Shown here piece after piece: positions 35,001 through 43,460 of a stretch of 47,528 bases of DNA. The position numbers and the translations under genes are program-made. The stretch lies in NCBI GenBank assembly GCA_964431735.1, contig CAYSLJ010000036.1, positions 1 to 47,528 of the forward strand. Direction: 5' to 3'. Position 1 is the stretch's first letter. Each line of letters begins with the position of its first letter. The notes beneath the pieces are model-generated. The model had not been told where the DNA came from and ran no database searches. It saw nothing but the letters and a program-made list of their open reading frames with translations. The stretch is from CALARM01 sp964431735. Its GTDB lineage: Bacteria; Vulcanimicrobiota; SpSt-956; JAKJGF01.

Positions 35001-35882
35001 TTCAAGAGAAGATTCTTCTTTTTCAGAAGTATCTATTTCATCCTCTTCTTCATCGTGAGATGCCATAGAAAATCCTCTTGTTGCTTTTAACACCGTTTCA
35101 GAAAGATATAACTTTGATAACTGACGGGAGAAATCACCTGTATCAGGTCTGTTAGAAATCTTTTTGGATAAACACTTTGCAATGAGTTCTGCGAGATTTT
35201 TTGACACATTCTTATTAGAACTCATTAAAGTCTCTATCTTTTTTGTACCTGCCTCATATTTTTTTCCGCTTAATAAATAATACATAAGGGAGGCTATCCC
35301 ATAAATATCTGAAGACATATCATCTTTTTTTTCACCGGTCTGTTCCGGAGCGGCAAAACCATTTACACCTTTATTAAATCCATATCTGACTGTAGAACCA
35401 AGCCCGTAATTCAGGAGTTTAACAATTCCACCTCCTCCTGTAATAACTTTTTCCGGTGCCAGGGCACCATATAAAACGGGAGGGTTCTGTCCATGCATAT
35501 ACTTTAATCCGTCACAGACTTTTAACATATACTGCATCAGTACATCTGAAGGGAAAGCCCTGCCTTTATAATCATCTCTATAGATTTCTTCAAGGGTTTT
35601 CCCTTTTATTTGTTCCATTACAACAAAATAAGAGTTGTCTTCTATAAAAAAATCATCTATGAGAACGAGATTCCTATGGTTTAATTTCTTTAATTCACTG
35701 CATCTGTCAGAAAACAATTTATCTACATTATCTGGCTTTTTATCTTCTGGGGAAAAAATCTGTTTTACTATTTTATATCCTTTTCTGTATTTACAGTTAT
35801 AAATAAAACCTTCATTATCGGAATGTACTATGGTATCTACCTGATATTTATTCTGAATAAAATCTCCCTTTTCAAAGATCAT
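32076..35882 (-). CDS. Tandem kinase-like domains - membrane helix - YVTN propeller (copy 2)
   Basis: The protein has about 1268 residues from ATG 35882, chosen because it aligns with the start of the paralogue (M[IV]FEKGDFI); an ATG two codons earlier also exists. Kinase-like domain 1 (about 10-265) has YGALAPEK in place of HRDLKPEN and NYG for DFG. A 370-residue linker is strongly acidic with two poly-Lys tracts, and includes SSIADFLRSKSGL and GRRKSGLSEEF. Domain 2 (about 630-895) keeps the HRD Asp (CGDIRPSN) but has NYG. One membrane helix (near IPIQLAFIVSSIVFAVIF) precedes a YVTN propeller of about 280 residues. Probable membrane sensor or scaffold. It is 93 bases downstream of its paralogue and likely co-transcribed. 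Confidence 0.88.
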   Translation of the reverse strand: MIFEKGDFIQNKYQVDTIVHSDNEGFIYNCKYRKGYKIVKQIFSPEDKKPDNVDKLFSDRCSELKKLNHRNLVLIDDFFIEDNSYFVVMEQIKGKTLEEIYRDDYKGRAFPSDVLMQYMLKVCDGLKYMHGQNPPVLYGALAPEKVITGGGGIVKLLNYGLGSTVRYGFNKGVNGFAAPEQTGEKKDDMSSDIYGIASLMYYLLSGKKYEAGTKKIETLMSSNKNVSKNLAELIAKCLSKKISNRPDTGDFSRQLSKLYLSETVLKATRGFSMASHDEEEDEIDTSEKEESSLETEKSKEETSEIAGKAEKSKKEISEMSASEKEVEKNSVPAEIEEDKKKKKKKKKKKIVADELKDTESVEVRQTDMGEEDTEAIERIDEESEPDIKAEEVKSETPEITDTDSKGKKKKKKKKKTVSDEVEEKKEDFDEITEDYEERDEVADVDILDSKEEVAESSEVSEKRESKPSFKTSALSMQLLSVIKQKEEDVEEVMEEPESETEEEVKEEIKEAVKEEITKDSVSVPEQTGKDGKKITRKSSIADFLRSKSGLTEEEYEVNKDLVLKGRRKSGLSEEFLASLKATSASSSIKTGSDVIKDVSFPFYKKPSADPPYGVYEEVDMLKNNRYEIRELLQKDCYGGIYIVQDYDEQDDDKSTKILKDIQYKGTGPEKIKLLIDRFQNVCGKLTKLSHAGLVKIEDYFYTQTDNGAGVRFSLILEYIEGMSFNEVARTYYTEDAKSQMPAKTVFGVISKVYSALEYLHNNGVVCGDIRPSNLILTSDGNIKFLNYGLASIFYGLTDEVYPFKGVYGYVSPELRCLPDGDFKSDIFSLGAVMYFMLTGNNPEDISYKFQPIRKLNPFLSLQVERFIQSFLSYTPSNRPEIGQIIRVMDSINFFEVVKDKKSKTDTGILNTPDKEISKDIYKPAGLEQVKSNISAFGATIKKIPIQLAFIVSSIVFAVIFMIVWTVGYIQNKSNFSDFLYVFSSETKELMALDRDSGKICKKLDLGECRSSMAYSLTRKELYVLSSMGRIFIIDLTEFKVKNFIPIENTPYGILLLNDDNTLGVTTPVTAELAFYSIKDRKKLVGFILGKFPADILLLQKENKLLVSDFKGNKIYGVDISNNKILFDVPTGQGPKNMLYIPDRDLVYIINWISNDISVIHIPTSKMAYTIPVGTNPGFIIASPDYKKVYVANRKSNTISVIDVDIHKVTNEIKVDGEPTVMLIDSKKLYVGLKKSGNNKIAILNRLTFALEKDISLAGFPINLFLFKK

Positions 35883-35975
35883 AAACATCCTGTCCTTATC
35901 AATAAATTTTAATAAAACATATATAAATTTTACAGGGGATCAAATAATGTGTCAAGGAAATCTTTCATCTATTTT

Positions 35976-38900
35976 TCATTTAAATAAAAGAAAATTTATA
36001 GGAGATCCGGGGAGGTTGAGGTCTTTTTCCAGGGCAAAGGTCAATCTGTTCAGAATAGAGAATCTGTTATTACCTGCTTTTTTTATGCCTGCGTATAAAT
36101 TCTTACTATCTGCTCTTATTACAGTAGGTTCTCCGTCAACTTTTATTTCATTGGTCACTTTATGAGTATCTACATCTATAACGGAAAAGCTATTAGATTG
36201 CTGATTTGTTACATAGACAGTCTTATAATCAGGAGAAACAGCTATTGAACTGGGATTAATACCAACAGGAATAGTATAAGCCAGTTTACTGGTAGGAATA
36301 TGAATGACGGTAATATCATTTGACATCCAGTTTGTTATATAAACTATATCCCTGTCAGGAATATATAACATGTTCTTTGGACCCTGCCCCGTATCTATCT
36401 CAAGGACTATTTTATTATCCATGATATTCATCCCGTAAACTTTATTTCCCTTAAAATCCGTTACAAGTAACATATTTTCTTTCGGTAATAATAATATATC
36501 GGCAGGAAACTTTCCTACGACAAAACCTGCCAGTTTTTTTCTTTCTTCAATGGAATATAAAGCCAGTTCCGATGAAGCAGGAGTAGTAACACACAGTGTC
36601 TTATCGTCATTTAACATAGTAATTGCATAAGGTGTATTATCAAGTGAAATAAATTTTTTCACTTCAAATTCAATGAGATCTATAATAAAAATTCTTCCCA
36701 TAGTACTTAAAACATACAATTCTTTTCTGGTTTCAGAAAAAGCCATAGAGCTTCTGCATTCTCCCAGTTGCAGTTTTTTGGAGATTTCACCGCTCTTCCG
36801 ATCTATGGCAATAAGTTCTTTTGTTTCGGAAGAGAGAACATATAAAAAGTCAGAATAATTACTTTTGCTCTGTATATAACCGACAGTCCATACAATCATA
36901 AATACAATGGCAAACAATATACCGAAAGAAATCAACAAAAGCTGGGGAGGGATTTTCATAATAGTCTCCGATATTTCAGATATATTATTCTTTATCTGTT
37001 CCAGACCGGCACTTTTATTACTTTCTTTATAAGGATCCCTGTCGGGAGCCTTTAACTGTGTCGTATCGGTTCTGCCGGGAACTTTATCTTTCACTGCTTC
37101 AAAAAAATTCATCGTATCTGTAACCCTTATAATCTGATTTATATCAGGTCTGTTAGAAGGGCTTAAGAGTGATTGTAGGAATCTCTCTATCTGTGGTGAA
37201 AGGAAAGGGTTAAGCTTTCTTACCGGTTGAAATTTATAAGCTATTTCCTCAGGATTATTACCTGTAAGCATAAAATACATAACTGCTCCCAGGGAAAATA
37301 TATCTGACCTGAAATCTCCTTCAGATAAACTCTTCAATTCGGGAGCAACATATCCGTAAGTTCCTCTGCATGGATACATATCATCACTTATATCAGGAAA
37401 AATACCGGCTATACCGTAATTTAAAAATTTCACATTACCATCCCTGGTAAGTAATAAATTTGAAGGACGTAAATCACCGTATACAACAGAATTACTGTGC
37501 AAATAACCAAGAGTTGCATAGACTTTACTGATTACACCGAATGCTGTTTTGGCAGGCATCTGGCTTTTTCCGTCTTCTCCATAATAGGTCATGGCAACTT
37601 CATCGAACGACATGCCTTCTATATATTCCATAATTATACACAGACGAAGGTCTGTGCCATTGTCACCTGTAATATGAAAATAATCTTCTATCTGAGTCAA
37701 TCCTGTATGTTTTAACGTAATGAGTTTTCCCATGACCTGCTGAAATCTATCCAAAATCGAAGATACTTTATCTTTACTATTCCCTTTATACTGTATTTCT
37801 TTTAATATTTTTATTGATTTCTCATCATCTTTTTCATCATAATCCTGAACTCTATATACTGCACCATAACAATCACTGTGTATTAATTCTCTTATTTCAT
37901 ATCTGTTATTTTTGAGCATATCTACTTCTTCGTAAACACCCAGAGGAGGTTCAGCAAGAGGTTTTTTATAAAAAGGAAAAGCGATTTCTTTTATTGTTGT
38001 ATCTCCTGAAAATTTCACTGACGACGAAGAAGTAGCCTTTAACGACGCAAGAAATTCTTCGGACAGACCTGATTTTCTTCTTCCCTTCGTAACAATTTCT
38101 CTGTTCACTTCATACTCTTCTTCCGACAGTCCTGTTTTACTTCGCAAAAAGTCAGCTATACTGGACTTACGGGTAATTTTTTTATCTGTTCCATCATCAA
38201 GCTTTTTTGTTACAGAAGGTAATTCTTCTTTTATTTCCTTTACAGCTTCTACTGATTCTTCTGTTACATTCACTTCTTCTTCTTCCCTCTTTATTTCATC
38301 ATCTTCTTCTTTTTCTTCTTCATATTCTTTCTGTTTTATTACAGATAAAAGCTGTTGAGAAAACATACTTGTTTTAACAGATGGCCTCATATCTTTCTTA
38401 TCTGCCGGTTCTTCTTCAATAATTTCAGAAACCTCATCTGATAACGCTTCAGATAAATCTGCATATTTAATTACGCCGGACGTTTCTTCATCATTTTCAG
38501 AAACCTCATCTACTGCAGTTATTCCGGAACTTTCTTCACCTGTTTCCGAAATTTCAGCTACTATATCTACTTCAGATATTTCTTCCATAGAATTTGAATG
38601 TTCAATTATACCGGCACTTTCTTCACCTGTATCTTCAGTTATTTCACTGATACCCTCCTGTTTTTTCTTCTTTTTCTTTTTCTTTTTCTTTTCTCTCAGG
38701 GAAAATTCACCTGTAGAATCTTCTTCTTTCAATTCCACCGTTTCCGGCTCTTCTGTCACAGGAATCTCTTCATCTGAAAACAGATGGTGCTCTTCCTGAA
38801 AGTCTTCTGTTTCTTCTGTATCACTTAATTCAGACGTAACTATTTTCTTCTTCTTTTTCTTCTTTTTCTTTTTTTCTTTCGTTTCCATATATTCCTCTTT

Positions 38901-39812
38901 TGAAGTCTCCGGAGACATTCCACTGTTTTCTTCTTCAGATAAGTCATCTTCTATAGAGGAACTTTCTATTTCATCTGCTTTCTCAGGGGCAGGTTCTTTT
39001 ACAGGCAAAACCCTGGTTGCTCTTAATACGGTTTCAGATAAATATAATTTTGACAGCTGGCGGGAAAATTCAGTAATATCAGGTCTGTTTGAAGACTTTC
39101 TGGACAGAGGACCCGCAATTAATGAAGCAAGATTCCTTGACACAAGAGGATTATAATTCATTAAAGGTTCTATTTTTTTTGTACCAGGCTCATAAAATCT
39201 TCCGGTAAGTAAATAATACATAAGAGCAGCAACACTATACAAATCAGAAAGATGGGTTTCTTTTTTGCCACTCTTCTGTTCGGGAGGAGCATAACCGGAA
39301 ACACCTCCATTAAATCCGTTTCTTACTATTCCGGCAAGTCCGTAATTAATTAATTTAACCAGACCTCCTCTGCCTGCAATAACAGTTGCCGGTGATATAT
39401 AACCGAATAAAACAGGGGGATTCTGGCTGTGCATATACTTTAAACCATCACAGACCTTTATCATATACTGCATAAGAATATCAGGAGGAAAAGGTTTACC
39501 TCCGTAATCTTCTTTCTGTATATCTTCAAGACTTTTTCCATGCATTCGTTCCATAACCACAAAATAAGATGAATCTTCTATAAAGAAATCATCAACCTGT
39601 AAAAGATTTTTATGGTCCAAATCTTTCAGTATATTACACCTGTCAGTAAAAAGCTTATCTCTATCAGGAAATTCCATGTCCGGTAAAATCTGTTTTACAA
39701 GTTTAAAGCCCTGCCTGTATTTACATAAATAAACAATTTCTTCCTTGTAGGAATGCAAAATTGTATCTACCTGATACCTGTTGTGAATAAAATCTCCCTT
39801 TTCAAAAACCAT
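35976..39812 (-). CDS. Tandem kinase-like domains - membrane helix - YVTN propeller (copy 1)
   Basis: The protein has 1278 residues. Kinase-like domain 1 (13-265) has beta-3 K40, Tyr138 at the HRD Asp (FGYISPAT) and N156-Y-G for DFG. Linker 270-625 is acidic with poly-Lys tracts at 313-323 and 375-384, plus SSIADFLRSKTGL and KGRRKSGLSEEF. Domain 2 (635-905) has K671, retains D780 (YGDLRPSN) and N785, but has N798-Y-G for DFG; APE is intact. The membrane helix spans about 955-980 and the YVTN propeller runs to the end (VTNEIKVDGEPT-type blades). The two kinase domains differ from each other more than each does from its counterpart in the neighbour, so the tandem arrangement predates the gene duplication. 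Confidence 0.88.
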   Translation of the reverse strand: MVFEKGDFIHNRYQVDTILHSYKEEIVYLCKYRQGFKLVKQILPDMEFPDRDKLFTDRCNILKDLDHKNLLQVDDFFIEDSSYFVVMERMHGKSLEDIQKEDYGGKPFPPDILMQYMIKVCDGLKYMHSQNPPVLFGYISPATVIAGRGGLVKLINYGLAGIVRNGFNGGVSGYAPPEQKSGKKETHLSDLYSVAALMYYLLTGRFYEPGTKKIEPLMNYNPLVSRNLASLIAGPLSRKSSNRPDITEFSRQLSKLYLSETVLRATRVLPVKEPAPEKADEIESSSIEDDLSEEENSGMSPETSKEEYMETKEKKKKKKKKKKIVTSELSDTEETEDFQEEHHLFSDEEIPVTEEPETVELKEEDSTGEFSLREKKKKKKKKKKQEGISEITEDTGEESAGIIEHSNSMEEISEVDIVAEISETGEESSGITAVDEVSENDEETSGVIKYADLSEALSDEVSEIIEEEPADKKDMRPSVKTSMFSQQLLSVIKQKEYEEEKEEDDEIKREEEEVNVTEESVEAVKEIKEELPSVTKKLDDGTDKKITRKSSIADFLRSKTGLSEEEYEVNREIVTKGRRKSGLSEEFLASLKATSSSSVKFSGDTTIKEIAFPFYKKPLAEPPLGVYEEVDMLKNNRYEIRELIHSDCYGAVYRVQDYDEKDDEKSIKILKEIQYKGNSKDKVSSILDRFQQVMGKLITLKHTGLTQIEDYFHITGDNGTDLRLCIIMEYIEGMSFDEVAMTYYGEDGKSQMPAKTAFGVISKVYATLGYLHSNSVVYGDLRPSNLLLTRDGNVKFLNYGIAGIFPDISDDMYPCRGTYGYVAPELKSLSEGDFRSDIFSLGAVMYFMLTGNNPEEIAYKFQPVRKLNPFLSPQIERFLQSLLSPSNRPDINQIIRVTDTMNFFEAVKDKVPGRTDTTQLKAPDRDPYKESNKSAGLEQIKNNISEISETIMKIPPQLLLISFGILFAIVFMIVWTVGYIQSKSNYSDFLYVLSSETKELIAIDRKSGEISKKLQLGECRSSMAFSETRKELYVLSTMGRIFIIDLIEFEVKKFISLDNTPYAITMLNDDKTLCVTTPASSELALYSIEERKKLAGFVVGKFPADILLLPKENMLLVTDFKGNKVYGMNIMDNKIVLEIDTGQGPKNMLYIPDRDIVYITNWMSNDITVIHIPTSKLAYTIPVGINPSSIAVSPDYKTVYVTNQQSNSFSVIDVDTHKVTNEIKVDGEPTVIRADSKNLYAGIKKAGNNRFSILNRLTFALEKDLNLPGSPINFLLFK

Positions 39813-39929
39813 AACTTATTCTGAATCATCCTTCTAAAAGAATTTATTTAATATAAAATTCTATTTAATAAAAAAATGTCCTTCTATATATAGTTAATTT
39901 CATAACAATCCATAACCCGACGCCTGCCC

Positions 39930-39947
39930 CCCCATAACCCATAACCA
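39930..39947. repeat. Heptanucleotide repeat (CCCATAA)
   Basis: Two units of CCCATAA, with a further CCATAACCC a few bases to the left (39911). C-run nearby. Confidence 0.5.
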
Positions 39948-40041
39948 TTAAAACCAGATTTTATGCCATTAAAAATAAAAATTCCTATAATCTTAAATTA
40001 TTTTCCGGCAAAAATTATCAAAAATATCAGTAAAAATATCT

Positions 40042-40066
40042 ATTTTCTATTTACTAAGTAGAAAAT
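40042..40066. promoter_or_regulatory. Inverted repeat ATTTTCTA-N9-TAGAAAAT over the cassette B promoter
   Basis: An 8-bp perfect inverted repeat (40042-40049, 40059-40066) covers the -35 region of the promoter at 40050-40077. The position fits a repressor or activator operator. Confidence 0.45.
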
Positions 40067-40077
40067 ATCGGTATAAT
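40050..40077 (+). promoter_or_regulatory. Sigma-70-type promoter of pilin cassette B
   Basis: TTTACT (40050-40055) and a perfect TATAAT (40072-40077) are 16 bases apart, about 80 bases before the GTG at 40160. Confidence 0.5.
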
Positions 40078-40159
40078 ATATTAAGATAAATATAAATAAA
40101 TTTCCACCTGAAGAGGATTTAGCAAGAGAGTTTTCTCACATTATTAAGGAGGTGAAAGT

Positions 40160-40621
40160 GTGTATTCACGACACTTTAAAAGATATTCACGGGGCTATTC
40201 ACTGGCAGAAATTCTTATATCTATAGCGATAGTGGCCATAGGGCTCCTTGCAGTAACAGGTACCATTCCTGTAGGCTATTCCTATCTTCGTGTAATAGGA
40301 GAAAGATATTTTGTAGTCCAGCAGGCCCAGGGCCAGATGGAAGCTATAAAAAGTATGAAATATACAAAACTTCTGAAAGATTACGCTTCTCCCCCATATA
40401 AAAAACTTGAATGCAAACCTTTACATGATATAAAAGACCCTGCTAAAGAATATTCCAAATATCGCTCTATGGCAGATATTTCCAGAGATCCGAATGAAGA
40501 AGGTGTTCTACATATAAAAGTCGAAATCTACTGGATTGAAAGTAACAGTTATGGAAAAACAAACGCATCTATAGATAGCAGTTATATACTGGACGGCTAT
40601 AAAACTAAAGGAATAAAATAA
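40160..40621 (+). CDS. PilV-like minor pseudopilin, cassette B
   Basis: The protein has 153 residues. It starts at GTG 40160, 5 bases after a full AAGGAGGTG site. The leader ends SRG|YSLAEILISIAIVAIGLLAVTG with Glu at +5. The region QQAQGQMEAIKSMKYTKLL matches the paralogue at 30169-30663. First gene of a four-gene plus-strand operon. Confidence 0.87.
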   Translation: MYSRHFKRYSRGYSLAEILISIAIVAIGLLAVTGTIPVGYSYLRVIGERYFVVQQAQGQMEAIKSMKYTKLLKDYASPPYKKLECKPLHDIKDPAKEYSKYRSMADISRDPNEEGVLHIKVEIYWIESNSYGKTNASIDSSYILDGYKTKGIK

Positions 40622-40650
40622 ATTTATTATTTTTCGGAGGTGAATAAATT

Positions 40651-42960
40651 ATGTTAAAAAAATTTAAAAAACTTAAAAAAGGTAGTGTTCTTGTAACTGC
40701 TCTGATTATGATATCCCTTATGTCCATTATGGGATGGTATTTTATCAGAACTACAATGGTTTTAATGAATCATAATATGAAGATGGGTCTGGATAAAAAA
40801 GCTTATTATCTAGCAGATGCAGGTATTCAAAAGGCAAGTGAAAAATTATGGAATGTCTTTTTTTCTATAGGTATGGTACCTAATAAAATAGAACTCTTTA
40901 AAACCTATGTTGATGACAGAGCAGCCGAATATACGTCTTCAGGGACGTATTATGAAGAAAATCTCCACCTCGGTGATAACGGAGGTTATAAAAGCACTGT
41001 ACAGGTAAAAAGTAATGATCCATACAGTGTCGTAGTAACAATTATTTCAACAGGACAGACCCAGGTCGGCAATAAAGGTATATATGTAGAAAAAACGATT
41101 GAAGCAGATTATAAATATTATTTAAGCGGAACTCCCCTTGCAGATTTTTCTTATTTTACAAACAACTATGGTTATATGATGGGAACCACTGCAGGAGGAA
41201 ATGTGGCAACAAACGGTTTTTTCAGATTTCAAAAGAAAGGTTCAAAAAAAGTTACTATTGCAGGAGGAGACAGATATAAGAACTGTAAGAATTTTGAACC
41301 GACCAACAAAATTGACGACGGAGGCCTGTTTGCAGTTAAAAAAATAATATCTACAGACGGTTCCACGATAGAAGGTTTAGGAGATGTAGGCCCCAGCCCT
41401 CCCGATCAGAAAGCAAGCAATGAATCGGAAAAATTTGAAAAAATTCCCATGCCAAGCCTGGCTGAAATGAATTTTTATGAAACATCTGCCGTAGAAGCTG
41501 AAAAAACTGCAGCAACAAATCTCAAAAAACATGGCATATACGTATGGGTTCCTTCAGGTACGACCATTCTGGACGCTTCAGACAATCCCGATCCGAAATA
41601 CGGAGGAGGTGACGGAATACTTGATACAGGACAATATATCAAGATTTCAGATGCTGTATACGGAGATAACAAGACTACCTATACAGGCGAACCGTCATAT
41701 TACTGCACCGGTGCAAATACATGGAAACCGGGAGAAAAAGAAAATTTAGTCGTTACAAATACAGATGCTGCCCATCCGATTGAAATATACGGAGTAGTTG
41801 CAGTAAAAGGTAATATAGTAATAGATGGTACAATAAAAGGTTGCGGCTCTATTTATGCAGGCAAAAATATATACTCTCCCGATGGTATTTCCTACAGTCG
41901 TCCTCCTGATAAATTCAGAGGATTTACTGATGACAGAGATGGTAATAATAAAACGGATACTCCGGCAGAACTCGAAGCTGTAAGGCAAAAGCAAATAACA
42001 TGGCTTAAAGCCAATCAGCCCGGCGCTGCAGATGATTCTACTAAAAAAGATCTGGTTGGATTGTTTGCAAAAGAAAATATTGTTGTAGGGAATGCAGTAT
42101 CAGTACCTTATTCTTCAGGAGCAATTGATGGATATACCACGTCCGGAACAATAATTAAAGGTCTTACTCTGCAGACAGGCAGTATAACAGTTGAAGATCC
42201 TAACACTCATGCTATATCAACTGAATCTGTAAATTTTAATGAAACAGATGAGAGTAAACTCGGTATGGATAAGGTTCCAAATACGAGAGATACAAAATCA
42301 AGTGCAGACGAAGAGTACAGTACAGAAACAAACGGGACATGGGATGTTGAGTTTTATACTGATGCCAATCCTCCACCGGCAGGAGGGAAAAATCCTACTA
42401 CAGGCAATGAATTTAAAAAGTGGTCAGGAGCCAAACCAACAGGGCCTTATAAAGACTGGGATCAAGCTATTAAGGATGCTGTAATACCGGGAAGCGGCGA
42501 AGACCTTGATGGAGACGGAGTATATGATGCTACAATGGATTTATATGATGTAGTTTGTTTTAATAAGACCATTGCAGAGAATCTTCGTTCTAAATACTCA
42601 AGCTATAAAAATATAGAAACAAGTCCTTCAGACTGGACAAATGCATTTAACTTTGATAGCACATGGGGAGGAAACTACAATCCTTCCAGCATTACAAACC
42701 TGAGTGCTCTTTCAGGCGATTCCTTCAGTAATGGCAACTGGGCAAAGAAATTGGACGGACTTACCTATACAAATCATGTATGGGGAGGAATTGTACTGGG
42801 CGATATTAACGGAGGTTTTATAGCAAGAGCCGAATGTATAGCCAGGGGAGGAATTACAAACCATGACGACAGAGTCGTCGGAGGAGGAGAAAGCATAGCA
42901 GATGCAGGCTGCCAGGTACCACAGGTTGAACATATGGATATAATCAGGTGGAAAGAATAG
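40651..42960 (+). CDS. PilX-like large minor pseudopilin, cassette B
   Basis: The protein has 769 residues. It starts MLKKFKKLKKGSVLVTALIM, has a hydrophobic helix, then AYYLADAGIQKASEKLW (PilX N-terminal signature). CGGAGGTG precedes the ATG. The large beta-rich domain is paralogous to 27762-30119; both contain the block ending GSGEDLDGDGxYD, a likely calcium loop, and end in nearly the same way (TNHVWGG, NHDDRV.GG, VPQ.E.M). Probably exported and exposed as a large pilus-tip or minor component. Confidence 0.87.
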   Translation: MLKKFKKLKKGSVLVTALIMISLMSIMGWYFIRTTMVLMNHNMKMGLDKKAYYLADAGIQKASEKLWNVFFSIGMVPNKIELFKTYVDDRAAEYTSSGTYYEENLHLGDNGGYKSTVQVKSNDPYSVVVTIISTGQTQVGNKGIYVEKTIEADYKYYLSGTPLADFSYFTNNYGYMMGTTAGGNVATNGFFRFQKKGSKKVTIAGGDRYKNCKNFEPTNKIDDGGLFAVKKIISTDGSTIEGLGDVGPSPPDQKASNESEKFEKIPMPSLAEMNFYETSAVEAEKTAATNLKKHGIYVWVPSGTTILDASDNPDPKYGGGDGILDTGQYIKISDAVYGDNKTTYTGEPSYYCTGANTWKPGEKENLVVTNTDAAHPIEIYGVVAVKGNIVIDGTIKGCGSIYAGKNIYSPDGISYSRPPDKFRGFTDDRDGNNKTDTPAELEAVRQKQITWLKANQPGAADDSTKKDLVGLFAKENIVVGNAVSVPYSSGAIDGYTTSGTIIKGLTLQTGSITVEDPNTHAISTESVNFNETDESKLGMDKVPNTRDTKSSADEEYSTETNGTWDVEFYTDANPPPAGGKNPTTGNEFKKWSGAKPTGPYKDWDQAIKDAVIPGSGEDLDGDGVYDATMDLYDVVCFNKTIAENLRSKYSSYKNIETSPSDWTNAFNFDSTWGGNYNPSSITNLSALSGDSFSNGNWAKKLDGLTYTNHVWGGIVLGDINGGFIARAECIARGGITNHDDRVVGGGESIADAGCQVPQVEHMDIIRWKE

Positions 42961-42961
42961 T

Positions 42962-43402
42962 ATGATAAAATTTTCATGGTTCCTGTTATTAATCTTTTTC
43001 TTATCACATAGTACGGCAGTTTTTGCTCAGATGGATACGGAAACAGCGCCTGTAGTTATAGATCTTACTACAGATAAAATTGAATTGCCGGAGAAATTGA
43101 AAGGGTTTACTGTTGTGAATAAAAATGGAGATATTGATGTAACAACCAGAACAGTGATAATAGAAAAAGAAAAGTCCAATAACATGACATATCCTGAGGA
43201 TATGAAAGATTTATTTTCTACTCCTTCACCTTCTACACCTGTGCCATCCACTACGACGGTGTCAGACAATACAGATAAGGTTAACGGGAAACATAATAAT
43301 AGCGGAAGAGTTATGTTCCTATATTTTTTAGTGGCACTGATTATATTAACAGCAATTATACTGTATTCGGGGAAAAAATTTATAGTAAGGGGGAATGAAT
43401 AA
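42962..43402 (+). CDS. Small single-pass membrane protein of pilin cassette B
   Basis: The protein has 146 residues. Signal peptide (IKFSWFLLLIFFLSHSTAVFA), polar Thr/Ser/Pro-rich extracytoplasmic part, then one C-terminal helix (VMFLYFLVALIILTAIIL) and a basic tail. Contains LPEKLKGF and YPEDMKDL, the same short motif type as its positional counterpart at 27211-27750. The ATG is one base after the PilX-like stop. Function unknown; conserved position in both cassettes suggests a partner of the PilX-like protein. Confidence 0.78.
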   Translation: MIKFSWFLLLIFFLSHSTAVFAQMDTETAPVVIDLTTDKIELPEKLKGFTVVNKNGDIDVTTRTVIIEKEKSNNMTYPEDMKDLFSTPSPSTPVPSTTTVSDNTDKVNGKHNNSGRVMFLYFLVALIILTAIILYSGKKFIVRGNE

Positions 43403-43460
43403 TATCAAAATAATTTCACTCCATTCAATTCATAGACACTCACGAGAAAGGAGATTAATA

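Larger units (their letters stand above)
39813..40159. other. Divergent intergenic region between giant kinase-like gene and pilin cassette B
   Basis: These 347 bases hold heptamer-like CCCATAA units (39930-39947), a plus-strand promoter (40050-40077) and an inverted repeat (40042-40066). No clear promoter was found for the minus-strand gene. Confidence 0.6.

Noticed and set aside
34678..35058. Plus-strand Ser/Phe-rich open frame inside the giant kinase-like gene
   Set aside because: Shadow of the acidic/poly-Lys linker (Glu and Lys codons read as Ser and Phe in antisense).
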